Assembly: GCA_001779205.1 (NCBI GenBank)
Contig: MFJM01000006.1
Span: 10,327 to 52,264 of the forward strand
Source of the DNA: Candidatus Gottesmanbacteria bacterium RIFCSPHIGHO2_02_FULL_39_14
Lineage (GTDB): Bacteria > Patescibacteriota > Microgenomatia > 2-02-FULL-39-11
Length of the DNA: 41,938 nt
Direction: 5' to 3'
Shown here: piece by piece, positions 31,152 to 38,144 of the stretch
How positions within the stretch are numbered: position 1 is the first letter of the stretch
How the letters are laid out: the number at the start of each line of letters is the position of its first letter
Position numbers and translations under genes: made by a program
The notes under the pieces: model-generated
Database searches by the model: none
Told to the model about the DNA's origin: nothing
What the model saw: only the letters and a program-made list of their open reading frames with translations

Positions 31152-32105
31152 ATGAAAAATAAAAAAATAGAAGAAATTATTAAGAAATTATATATTCCTG
31201 CTAACGATTCGCATAAGGGAAAGAACGGGAGGTTACTGATTATCGGAGGATCGCATCTTTTTCATGCCGCCTCTTTATGGGCGTTGAAAGTGGCGAGCAG
31301 GATAGTTGATTTGGTGCATTATTCATCAATTGAAGAGAATAACAAAATTGTTCAAGGGTTAAAGGAGGAATTTAGGGATGGAATAGTGGTTTCGAGGTCA
31401 GAAATTGAAAGTTATATTGAGGAAGATGACTGTATATTAATCGGCCCTGGTATGTTAAGGGCCGAAAACTCAAAACTCAAAACTCCCGCCTCCGCCGAGG
31501 CTTCGGCGGGCAGGCAAAACTTAAAACTACAACTTAAAATTCAAAAATTAGAAGATATTTTAAAATTAAAAGATGAGGGGATGCAGACTTATTATTTAAC
31601 AAAATATCTGTTGCAAAAATATCCGAAGAAAAAGTGGACGATTGACGCGGGAGCATTGCAGATGATTGATCCGGAAGATATTCCTGAGAATTCAATTCTG
31701 ACGCCGCATAAGAAGGAGCTTGATTTATTAAAAGCCAAAATTCCCTCCTTCGCCAAGGCTTCGACGGGCAAGCAAAATTCAAAAGAAGATATTAAATATT
31801 TCGCTGATAAATATAATTGCATAATTTTATTGAAAGGGAAAGAGGATATTGTAGCATCAAAAGATAAGATAGAAGAAATTGCCGGAGGGAACGCGGGAAT
31901 GACGAAGGGAGGAACAGGAGATGTTTTGGCAGGGTTGGTCGCGGCATTATATTGCAAAAATGATGCTTTTGTATCGGCAATAACGGCATCATATATAAAT
32001 AAACAAGCAGGTGAGGAGTTATATAAAAAAATGGGTTTATGGTTTAATGCTTCGGACCTGGCTGACCAAATCCCTATGACGATGAAGAGATTACTTTTAG
32101 ACTAG
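31152..32105 (+). CDS. nnrD: ADP/ATP-dependent NAD(P)H-hydrate dehydratase
   Basis: This protein of about 317 residues has the YjeF C-terminal ribokinase-like fold: SHKGKNGRLLIIGGS at the start, CILIGPGML, LTPHKKELDLL and the signature GGNAGMTKGGTGDVLAGLVAAL. It repairs hydrated NAD(P)H. The epimerase half (NnrE) is not fused. Two palindromic repeats are inserted in frame and give the similar peptides PASAEASAGRQNLK (residues ~112-125) and PSFAKASTGKQNSK. The ATG at 31152 is preferred over the TTG at 31143. The gene's end overlaps the convergent STAS gene by about 30 bp. Confidence 0.88.
   Translation: MKNKKIEEIIKKLYIPANDSHKGKNGRLLIIGGSHLFHAASLWALKVASRIVDLVHYSSIEENNKIVQGLKEEFRDGIVVSRSEIESYIEEDDCILIGPGMLRAENSKLKTPASAEASAGRQNLKLQLKIQKLEDILKLKDEGMQTYYLTKYLLQKYPKKKWTIDAGALQMIDPEDIPENSILTPHKKELDLLKAKIPSFAKASTGKQNSKEDIKYFADKYNCIILLKGKEDIVASKDKIEEIAGGNAGMTKGGTGDVLAGLVAALYCKNDAFVSAITASYINKQAGEELYKKMGLWFNASDLADQIPMTMKRLLLD
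31482..31519. repeat. Palindromic repeat inserted in nnrD, copy 1
   Basis: CCGCCGA-GGCT-TCGGCGG forms a hairpin inside a roughly 38-bp element flanked by A-rich aaaactc-type repeats. It is read in frame as PASAEASAGRQ. GC content is far above that of the surrounding gene. Confidence 0.75.
31743..31780. repeat. Palindromic repeat inserted in nnrD, copy 2
   Basis: This element aligns with the one at 31482 over its whole length with scattered differences (both contain AAGGCTTCG or GAGGCTTCG, then CGGGCA and GCAAAA). It is read in the same frame phase, as PSFAKASTGKQ. Confidence 0.75.
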
Positions 32106-32343
32106 AAATGACAGTTGGATTATTTGACTTATGGAATTCAATTTTCACCTGCGGATATTCCTTTTTCAGAAGAGTAATAAATTCATCTATCCAAGAAGGA
32201 GTAAGAACTTTTACCTGTTCAAAATCAAATTCGATAATTTGAGGAGTTTTAGTAAATAAATAAGCTTTGGCCGAAAGATAGGCTTCACGGCCGGCCGGTC
32301 TGGAGATAAGCAAATCGCCAAATTTATACAGTTTGATAATCAT
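32074..32343 (-). CDS. STAS-like protein (DUF4325 type)
   Basis: This 89-residue protein resembles the DUF4325 STAS-like family: an N-terminal SRPAGREAYLSAKAYL helix, a strand IIEFDFEQVKVLTP, then SWIDEFITLLKKEYP. Ser50 in TPSWIDE sits where anti-sigma-factor antagonists carry their phosphorylated Ser. It is the second gene of a minus-strand pair, starting 1 bp after the stop of the GHKL-ATPase gene. The neighbouring kinase-like ATPase is its natural partner, as in SpoIIAA/SpoIIAB-type partner switching. The output target is unknown. Confidence 0.7.
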   Translation of the reverse strand: MIIKLYKFGDLLISRPAGREAYLSAKAYLFTKTPQIIEFDFEQVKVLTPSWIDEFITLLKKEYPQVKIEFHKSNNPTVISSLKVISSSS

Positions 32344-32344
32344 A

Positions 32345-33175
32345 TCAGTATTCTAGCACAGCAATACAGCCTTTAATTACACTTTTTTTCTCAATAATTT
32401 TCATCTTCTGGTTAGGAAAAATCTCTAAAGATGCTTTACCTGAATCAAAGCGCAGTCGCCATTTCTTATCTTTTAATACTTGAGTGACAAATTTCAGTCC
32501 GTTGCCTCTTTTTTCAGCAAATCTACCTGAAATAACCTGAGTAAAGGCGATTTTCAATGCATGACGATCAGCGGATACTTGAGGAATGACATTTCTGATA
32601 GTTTTTAATATTCCCTGTCCGCGATCAGCAAGAACAATAATTTTTTGATTATCATCATGAGCAAAAAATATTCCAGGAATATCCGGCCATTGACCCAAGT
32701 TATGATCGAAGGAATTATTACCGATTTCTCCGGCCAAAGCAGTTACCAGATATGCTACGATTCCCAACTTTTGTTCAAGATGTTGCGAAAAAGTCTGCAG
32801 ACGAACTTGAAAAACATCACGTGTTTGGCAATATAAATCAGGGGATGTTTGGAAAGGAGAGGATTTTGTTACCCATGAAAATCCTTTTTGGACAATGTTT
32901 TCAGACATATCAATAGTTGTTTTTTTCATAAAGGTTTTTAGCGTATTAAACAAAACTGATTGCTGATTTATTTTATAATAGACCAGTCTTCCTTTTCGAT
33001 AACTTTGGAATAAACCAATCTTTGTTAGAGCAATAAGCTCCCTTCTGATATTTCCAACGCTCACGGACAATTTTCTTTTTAACTGGTGCAAGTAATAATC
33101 TTGATCCGGACGGGAAAGAAACTGCTCAAGAATTTTGCGTCTGGTTTTTGATTTAGTGAGGCTAAATATATCCAT
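32345..33175 (-). CDS. Winged-helix regulator fused to a GHKL ATPase/anti-sigma-kinase-like domain
   Basis: The protein has 276 residues from the ATG at 33175. Residues ~1-75 form an ArsR-like winged helix (TRRKILEQFLSRPDQDYYLHQLKRKLSVSVGNIRRELIAL). Residues ~120-255 carry a histidine-kinase-like ATPase: N box GEIGNNSFDHN (Glu150, Asn154), G1 ADRGQG (184-189) and G2 KRGNGLKF. There is no histidine phosphotransfer domain, as in RsbW/SpoIIAB-type serine kinases. I chose this start because a good promoter and an inverted-repeat operator lie directly upstream; the 40 extra residues in the ORF track would cover them. Likely a one-piece DNA-binding switch working with the STAS protein. Confidence 0.75.
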   Translation of the reverse strand: MDIFSLTKSKTRRKILEQFLSRPDQDYYLHQLKRKLSVSVGNIRRELIALTKIGLFQSYRKGRLVYYKINQQSVLFNTLKTFMKKTTIDMSENIVQKGFSWVTKSSPFQTSPDLYCQTRDVFQVRLQTFSQHLEQKLGIVAYLVTALAGEIGNNSFDHNLGQWPDIPGIFFAHDDNQKIIVLADRGQGILKTIRNVIPQVSADRHALKIAFTQVISGRFAEKRGNGLKFVTQVLKDKKWRLRFDSGKASLEIFPNQKMKIIEKKSVIKGCIAVLEY

Positions 33176-33181
33176 GGTTAT

Positions 33182-33210
33182 ATTGTAGTCAATACTGACT
33201 ACAAAGTCAA
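33182..33210 (-). promoter_or_regulatory. Promoter with overlapping inverted-repeat operator
   Basis: On the minus strand TTGACT (33210-33205), a 17-bp spacer and TACAAT (33187-33182) end 6 nt before the ATG, so transcription should begin at the start codon. TAGTCA-N4-TGACTA (33186-33201) and the overlapping TGACT-N4-AGTCA (33196-33209) lie within the promoter. This is ideal for autorepression by the encoded winged helix. Confidence 0.7.
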
Positions 33211-33258
33211 ACGGCCGATCAGATCCCCCGGACAATGAAGAAGCTGATTCTGGGGTGA

Positions 33259-34104
33259 TTATAAGAAATTCAGAAGGATTATTCCAAATATACAAAGAAG
33301 TGAGCCGATGAGCTTCTTAGCGATATGTTTCCTTTCACCCATAAACGTAATTCCCATAAAAGATGTTGAAAGAAGAAATGCCGTTTCGTAATTGGTGTTG
33401 GCAATGGAGATATTTCCTTTCGCGAAAGCCCAATTAATAAGATAAAAACCCGTTACAGCAGTAAAGCGGGAAAGAATTATCTTCTTTTTATATTTGGTAA
33501 ATATTGGTTTTAGATCCTGGTAAGACTGAGGTATTAACAGGAGAATAATGACAAGAGATAGCTGGCTTAGAAAGACAACGGTTATCGGATTGAAGTAAAA
33601 AAGCGCAAGCTTTCGAAAATAAGCAAGAGCTCCCATGAGAATTCCACTTGCCAGAGCTAAGTAGAAACCTGTGGATGGATTAAGCTTTTTTCCTTCATAG
33701 AAAATAACTAAAATGCCTGAAATTATACTCAAAATGCCAATAGTATTTAAATAAGTTATTTTTTCATGAAGAAATAATATTCCACTTAGAAAAACAATTA
33801 TCAGACTAGACCGGGAAAGAATATTAATATTCGAGATATCTTCAGTTTTGTAAGCCTTTATGAGAAACAGATTTCCTAAAAATATAAAGAGAGTCGGGGT
33901 AAACAAATAAAAATAAGCAATTGGTTCTTTGACAAACGATCCGTATAATATAAAAGGACCAGTATAAAGGATTAAATTAAGACCAATTTGGAGCAAAAAA
34001 TAAGAAAAAGCAGAATACTTTTTCTCGGTGATGTTTTTATTAATTGACTCGGTGATGCCCCAAAGAGTGCCGGCGAGAAGTGCTACCAGATAAATAAAAA
34101 TCAT
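33259..34104 (-). CDS. EamA/DMT-family transporter, copy 1
   Basis: This 281-residue protein has ten hydrophobic helices in two five-helix halves, the EamA layout. LAGTLWGITESINKNITEKKYSAFSYFLL at the start and SLLCIFGIILLNFL at the end closely match copy 2 (34929), so the two are recent paralogs. The substrate of this drug/metabolite exporter superfamily cannot be told. A -10-like TATTAT ends 6 nt before the ATG; its weak -35 lies in the EamA remnant. Confidence 0.85.
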   Translation of the reverse strand: MIFIYLVALLAGTLWGITESINKNITEKKYSAFSYFLLQIGLNLILYTGPFILYGSFVKEPIAYFYLFTPTLFIFLGNLFLIKAYKTEDISNINILSRSSLIIVFLSGILFLHEKITYLNTIGILSIISGILVIFYEGKKLNPSTGFYLALASGILMGALAYFRKLALFYFNPITVVFLSQLSLVIILLLIPQSYQDLKPIFTKYKKKIILSRFTAVTGFYLINWAFAKGNISIANTNYETAFLLSTSFMGITFMGERKHIAKKLIGSLLCIFGIILLNFL

Positions 34105-34125
34105 AGGGAAATAATAGCATATCCG

Positions 34126-34176
34126 TTAAAAGCAGTTTAGAAGGATAAAGCCGAGGGTACAAAGAAGAGAATCGAT
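34126..34176 (-). pseudogene. 3' remnant of another EamA gene
   Basis: Read on the minus strand this short stretch encodes SLLCTLGFILLNC-F-stop, nearly the same as the C-termini SLFCTLGIILLNFF and SLLCIFGIILLNFL of the EamA genes on each side. At DNA level it aligns with the 3' end of copy 2, including the TTAAAAG at its end. Upstream of it the homology disappears towards the vapBC promoter. It is the tail of a deleted or displaced transporter copy. Confidence 0.7.
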
Positions 34177-34211
34177 CAAATTCCACAGATGATGAAAAAT
34201 TGATATTTTGA

Positions 34212-34240
34212 TTGACATATTTATGGTTTTATGGTAGTAT
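34212..34240 (+). promoter_or_regulatory. Promoter of the second vapBC pair, leaderless
   Basis: TTGACA (34212-34217), a 17-bp spacer and TAGTAT (34235-34240) end 9 nt before the ATG at 34250. The spacing is identical to the other two toxin-antitoxin promoters. Confidence 0.7.
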
Positions 34241-34249
34241 GGTTATATT

Positions 34250-34519
34250 ATGGCAGATATGGTGAAAACTACTATTATGCTTCCTGAAGATATTCTGCGT
34301 GAAGCAAAAATTACAGCGGTGAATGAAAAAACAACTTTAAGCAAGGTTATAAGAGAAAGTCTTGAGACTCGTCTTGGTAAAACTATAAGAACCAGAAATA
34401 TTAAACAAAATAAAGACCCATTAAGATTTTTGGGTGCATTTAGCATTGGTATAAAAGTACCTTATAAACATAGAGCAGATCTTTATGAAGAACACCTTAA
34501 ACGGAAAATGGGTTTTTGA
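34250..34519 (+). CDS. VapB-like antitoxin (ribbon-helix-helix)
   Basis: This 89-residue protein starts VKTTIMLPEDILREAKITAVNEKTTLSKVIRESLETRL, a clear ribbon-helix-helix domain, and has a C-terminal peptide (IKVPYKHRADLYEEHLKRKMGF) of the kind that threads into the PIN toxin active site. It overlaps the toxin gene by 35 nt. Its sequence differs from the VapB at 13213, so the two pairs are not recent copies. It lies on the opposite strand to the transporters around it. Confidence 0.82.
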   Translation: MADMVKTTIMLPEDILREAKITAVNEKTTLSKVIRESLETRLGKTIRTRNIKQNKDPLRFLGAFSIGIKVPYKHRADLYEEHLKRKMGF

Positions 34520-34925
34520 CAGTAATCTTCTGATTTATGGTTTGGATAAGTCTTCAAGCCGCTATCATGATGTTTATCATCTGTTTGAATTAGGAAAAGA
34601 AGGCAAAATTCAGATTATTGTGGCTCAACAGAATATTATAGAAACTGTGCATGCTTTTGTTAAAGGATATAAAAGTCCTATTGAAGAGGTGATATATAAC
34701 ATCAAAGGATTATTAGATGAATTAGATATCTATATTATTACTCCAATAAATAAAACACACTCAATATTTTTTGAAATACTTTCGAATTCCTCAGACCCTT
34801 CAGATATTTTTGATTATTATCTGGCGGCAACAATGCTTGATAACGGTATTAATCGAATATTGACTATAAATACCAAAGATTTCTCCAAAATCCCCGGAAT
34901 TGAGGCTGTGAATCCGTTCAAATAA
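34485..34925 (+). CDS. PIN-domain toxin (VapC-like)
   Basis: This 146-residue PIN protein has WVFDSNLLIYGLDKSS (first Asp), AQQNIIETVHAF (Glu), PSDIFDYYLAATMLDNG (third acidic) and ILTINTKDFSKIPGIEAVNP at the end, typical for VapC. A start at 34485 leaves it overlapping the antitoxin; an internal start is possible but less likely. Its stop is 3 bp from the convergent transporter's stop. Confidence 0.83.
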   Translation: MKNTLNGKWVFDSNLLIYGLDKSSSRYHDVYHLFELGKEGKIQIIVAQQNIIETVHAFVKGYKSPIEEVIYNIKGLLDELDIYIITPINKTHSIFFEILSNSSDPSDIFDYYLAATMLDNGINRILTINTKDFSKIPGIEAVNPFK

Positions 34926-34928
34926 ACC

Positions 34929-35792
34929 TTAAAAGAAATTCAGAAGAATAATGCCGAGCGTGCAGAACAGAGAGCCTGCTAATTTTTGCTGAAAATTACT
35001 TTTTTCCTTCAAAAAAAATATACCTAAAATAACAACAGAGAGCAGAGACAACGTTTCATAATTAGTATTAACTACCGATATTTTTTCTCTGGCAATGGCA
35101 TAGATAAAAAGAAGATAAGCAATAAAAGAAGTGAACCTGGATAATAATATTTTCCAGGAGTATTTCCGCAAAATCGGAAGCATATCAGGCAGCGCTTTGG
35201 GCATAAAAAGAGACAATGTTGTACCGGCAATATTGGCTGCAACTAGGAAGGCAACAGGAGAGAAATTAGAGAGAGTAATTTTATTTAAATAAGCTACCAT
35301 TCCAAAACATATTCCTCCTGATAAGGCAAAAATAAATCCCGATGACAGATGAAGGGATTTTCCATTATAAAAAATAACAATAATACCCAGGAGAATAAGG
35401 AAAATCCCCAATAAATTTAGATAGGAAATCCTTTCCGAAAGCAATAAATACCCATTCAGAAAGTTGACTACCAGGCTTATCCGCCAAATTATATTGATAT
35501 TTGAGACATCTTCGGTTTTATAAGCTTTAATAATGAAAATATTGCCAATAAAAGCAAATAATACCACTATCAATAAGGAAAAATAAGATGAGAGTGATGA
35601 TGGAAATACTTCTTTATTTATGAAAAACAAAAGCAAATAGAATAATAAATTACCTCCCCATTGGAGCAGGGAATAGGAAAAGACTGAATACTTTTTTTCG
35701 GTAATATTTTTGTTAATCGTTTCCGTTAGACCGCTTAAAACACCGCCCAAAAGAGCAAACAAGAGATATATGTTCATATTATTTATTTTCAT
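34929..35792 (-). CDS. EamA/DMT-family transporter, copy 2
   Basis: This 287-residue, ten-helix protein shares long stretches with copy 1 (GLTETINKNITEKKYSVFSYSLLQ, LIKAYKTED-SNIN-like segments, NTNYETLSLLS, CTLGIILLNFF). It overlaps the upstream SnoaL-like gene by 14 nt, so the two are probably co-transcribed. The tandem copies flanking a toxin-antitoxin pair suggest duplication followed by insertion or rearrangement. Confidence 0.85.
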   Translation of the reverse strand: MKINNMNIYLLFALLGGVLSGLTETINKNITEKKYSVFSYSLLQWGGNLLFYLLLFFINKEVFPSSLSSYFSLLIVVLFAFIGNIFIIKAYKTEDVSNINIIWRISLVVNFLNGYLLLSERISYLNLLGIFLILLGIIVIFYNGKSLHLSSGFIFALSGGICFGMVAYLNKITLSNFSPVAFLVAANIAGTTLSLFMPKALPDMLPILRKYSWKILLSRFTSFIAYLLFIYAIAREKISVVNTNYETLSLLSVVILGIFFLKEKSNFQQKLAGSLFCTLGIILLNFF

Positions 35793-36153
35793 TATTAACC
35801 CACCATTGCTTGAAGAGGGTGCATAATCCTTTTTGGTTTAAAGCGACTAGGAAAATTCCATCGAGATACGTTTTTTTCCCAGTAGATTTCCGAATAAATG
35901 ATGCATACCAGTGAGCAATATACTGATTATTTTTCTCTGAAATAATTTCAAAATCAAACAAGACATCCTTTTGGGATTCAGGCACATCCTGCCAAAGATT
36001 TATCAGTTCTTTTTTAGAAGTCAGAGGCTTTTCGAACGGAGTTTCGTAGTATTGGAATTTTTCGGCGAAAAGCGGAGGGATAGATTTTGGATTTTTATCA
36101 ATCCAAGCCTGACCCATTTTATTTATCCATAACCAGCCGGCATTTTTCTTCAT
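35779..36153 (-). CDS. SnoaL/NTF2-like domain protein
   Basis: This 124-residue protein has the NTF2-like cone fold pattern: an N-terminal helix AWIDKNPKSIPPLFAEKFQYYETPFEKPLTSKKELINLW, then strands FDFEIISEKNNQYIAHWYASFI and TYLDGIFLVALNQKGLCTLFKQWW. The family includes isomerases, hydrolases and binding proteins, so no reaction can be named. It sits between two EamA genes with 4 bp before and a short overlap after. Confidence 0.75.
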   Translation of the reverse strand: MKKNAGWLWINKMGQAWIDKNPKSIPPLFAEKFQYYETPFEKPLTSKKELINLWQDVPESQKDVLFDFEIISEKNNQYIAHWYASFIRKSTGKKTYLDGIFLVALNQKGLCTLFKQWWVNNENK

Positions 36154-36157
36154 GTTA

Positions 36158-37018
36158 TTAGGAGAGTTTTAGAGCGGAAATAATCATGACAGCGGCAGCA
36201 GTGAAGCGAATGGCGTAAACTTTAAGGGTATGTTTCTCAAGGAGTTGGGGAGCAAATATTGAGAAGAGAAAAGCCATAATCATTGATACGGGTAAAGCTG
36301 TAATTGTTGTAGAGATACTAACATTTTCCGCATAAGCTTTATTTGCAGCGATAGTCCCTAAAGCTAAAGCGAGAGACATAGCAAATGTTGAACTGACACT
36401 ATTAAAAGTCAACTTTTTTAGATCTTTGATGAACAGCGGTGCGGTTGTCAGAAGGAATAATTGGGTAAATAAAGCGACGAACAGATTTACTTCCCAATAG
36501 CCATTATTAATTAGTGATTTATTTATAAAAATATTACTTATTGAGTAGAAGAAAGTGGAGGCAATGGCGATTCCGATTCCAAATGTAAAAAAGGATTTTA
36601 GTGTAAATTTTTCTTCTATACTTACAAACATACCTGCGATGAGTATTATTCCTACTAATCCCAACTGAAAAAAACTAAGTTTTTCGCCAAGAATTGCAAT
36701 ACCAAGAATAACGCCGAATGCAGTACGGAAATTAAATAGAGGAGAAAATACAGATATATCAAGTTTTGATAGTCCGATTATATACAATAATCCAAATAAA
36801 CTATAAAAAAACGAGGCAAAAAGTATATTTTCCCAGGTATTGGGTAATCCTACATGGTTTAATAAGGCCAGAAGAGCAGTAATACACAGGGAAAATAAAT
36901 TCCAGAAGAAATTAAATAACCAGATATTTTGAATAGCGTATTTTGAAGTAAGTTTTCCGATGATAGCAACAAGACCGAATAATATCGAAGCGATCCAGGC
37001 AAATGCTACAAACGACAT
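36158..37018 (-). CDS. EamA/DMT-family transporter, copy 3 (distant)
   Basis: This 286-residue protein has ten helices and the EamA half-repeat pattern (FRTAFGVILGIAILGEKLSFFQ, then SISTTITALPVSMIMAFLFSIF in the second half). It is much less similar to copies 1 and 2 than they are to each other. It is the first gene of the minus-strand unit EamA-SnoaL-EamA. A GATAAT lies 11-12 nt before its ATG in the divergent region shared with the Fic gene. Confidence 0.85.
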   Translation of the reverse strand: MSFVAFAWIASILFGLVAIIGKLTSKYAIQNIWLFNFFWNLFSLCITALLALLNHVGLPNTWENILFASFFYSLFGLLYIIGLSKLDISVFSPLFNFRTAFGVILGIAILGEKLSFFQLGLVGIILIAGMFVSIEEKFTLKSFFTFGIGIAIASTFFYSISNIFINKSLINNGYWEVNLFVALFTQLFLLTTAPLFIKDLKKLTFNSVSSTFAMSLALALGTIAANKAYAENVSISTTITALPVSMIMAFLFSIFAPQLLEKHTLKVYAIRFTAAAVMIISALKLS

Positions 37019-37050
37019 AATATGCCAATATTATCACAGGGATTGTTGTA

Positions 37051-37078
37051 TTGAATAGCGCGGGAATTGTGCGATAAT
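37051..37078 (+). promoter_or_regulatory. Promoter of the fic gene, leaderless spacing
   Basis: TTGAAT (37051-37056), a 16-bp spacer and GATAAT (37073-37078) end 10 nt before the ATG at 37089. The divergent EamA gene starts 70 bp away. Confidence 0.5.
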
Positions 37079-37088
37079 TAAAACTGTT

Positions 37089-38135
37089 ATGTATACGCCG
37101 AAGTATTCGATAACCAATAAAATTTTGAAAAATATCGGGATTGTGGAGGCATGTCGGGAGGTAATTGATAATGCGCCGCTTGTGCCCGCCTATGAAAAGA
37201 AGTTCCGGGAAGAAGCGATTATCAGAACGGTTCATCACGGAACCCATATTGAAGGAAATGAGTTGAATCTGACAGAGGCGGAGCAGGTGATTAAAGGGAA
37301 TCCGGTAGTGGCCAAAGACCGGGATATACAGGAAGTAATCAATTACCGCAATGTATTAAATTATCTTGATTATGTGGGTAAAGATGAGGCGGGCGGAAAA
37401 ATAACCGAGGAGGTAATAAAGAAAATTCATGCTTTAACGGTGGAAAAGATAATTCCATCCGAACAATGCGGTGTTTACCGCAAAACCCAGGTGGTGGTTA
37501 AAAATACGGTAACAGGGGAGATTACCTTCCGGCCGCCACCGGCAATTGAGGTATTATACCTGATGGGTGATTTTGTTGAATGGTGTGATAAGACAGATAA
37601 AGAAGAATTACATCCGGTTATGAAAGCAGGTATTACCCACTATGAGCTGGTTAGAATTCATCCTTTTATTGACGGTAACGGCAGAATGGCCAGAGCGGTG
37701 GCGACCTTAGTTCTTTTTCTGGAAAATTATAATATCAAGAAGTTTTTCTCTCTGGAAGAATATTTTGATAAAGATGCGGCACACTATTATGAATCATTAA
37801 GAACAGCGTCTGAGGGAGAATTAACCAGGTGGCTGGAGTATTTTACCTTAGGATTATCAATAGAACTGACCCGGATTAAGGAAAAAGTGCAAAGACTTTC
37901 TACTGATCTTCACCTGAAAGAGAAACTGGGCGGACAGCAGGTGTTTTTATCAGAAAGACAGATTGCCATAATGGAATATATTCAAAGAGTAGGATATTTA
38001 AGTAATGCCGGATTTGCAGACTTATTTCCCAAAATTTCGGAAGATACAATACTGCGGGATCTTCATGATCTTATTAAGAAGGGAATTATTCATAAAGAAG
38101 GCAAGACGAAAGCGGCTAAATACCTTTTAAAATAA
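37089..38135 (+). CDS. Fic family protein with C-terminal winged helix
   Basis: This 348-residue protein has the complete Fic motif HPFIDGNGRMAR from about residue 191, whose His is catalytic, so AMPylation or a related nucleotidyl transfer is expected. An N-terminal GTHIEGNEL resembles the inhibitory helix (its Glu would block the gamma-phosphate), so it may be self-inhibited. The last 70 residues (LSERQIAIMEYIQRVGYLSNAGFADLF...DTILRDLHDLIKKGIIHKEG) form a winged helix, common in class II Fic regulators. It lies 9 bp before the ligase gene. The target is unknown. Confidence 0.88.
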   Translation: MYTPKYSITNKILKNIGIVEACREVIDNAPLVPAYEKKFREEAIIRTVHHGTHIEGNELNLTEAEQVIKGNPVVAKDRDIQEVINYRNVLNYLDYVGKDEAGGKITEEVIKKIHALTVEKIIPSEQCGVYRKTQVVVKNTVTGEITFRPPPAIEVLYLMGDFVEWCDKTDKEELHPVMKAGITHYELVRIHPFIDGNGRMARAVATLVLFLENYNIKKFFSLEEYFDKDAAHYYESLRTASEGELTRWLEYFTLGLSIELTRIKEKVQRLSTDLHLKEKLGGQQVFLSERQIAIMEYIQRVGYLSNAGFADLFPKISEDTILRDLHDLIKKGIIHKEGKTKAAKYLLK

Positions 38136-38144
38136 TAAGATAAT

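Noticed and set aside
33176-33295. N-terminal 40-residue extension of the GHKL-ATPase protein
   Set aside because: It overlaps the promoter, the inverted-repeat operator and the end of the EamA gene, and its sequence has no domain character.
13461-34925. The three PIN toxin pairs as copies of one module
   Set aside because: The three antitoxins belong to different sequence groups (two unlike RHH proteins and one Phd), and the PIN proteins differ in motif (one has DPDDN); only their promoters look alike.
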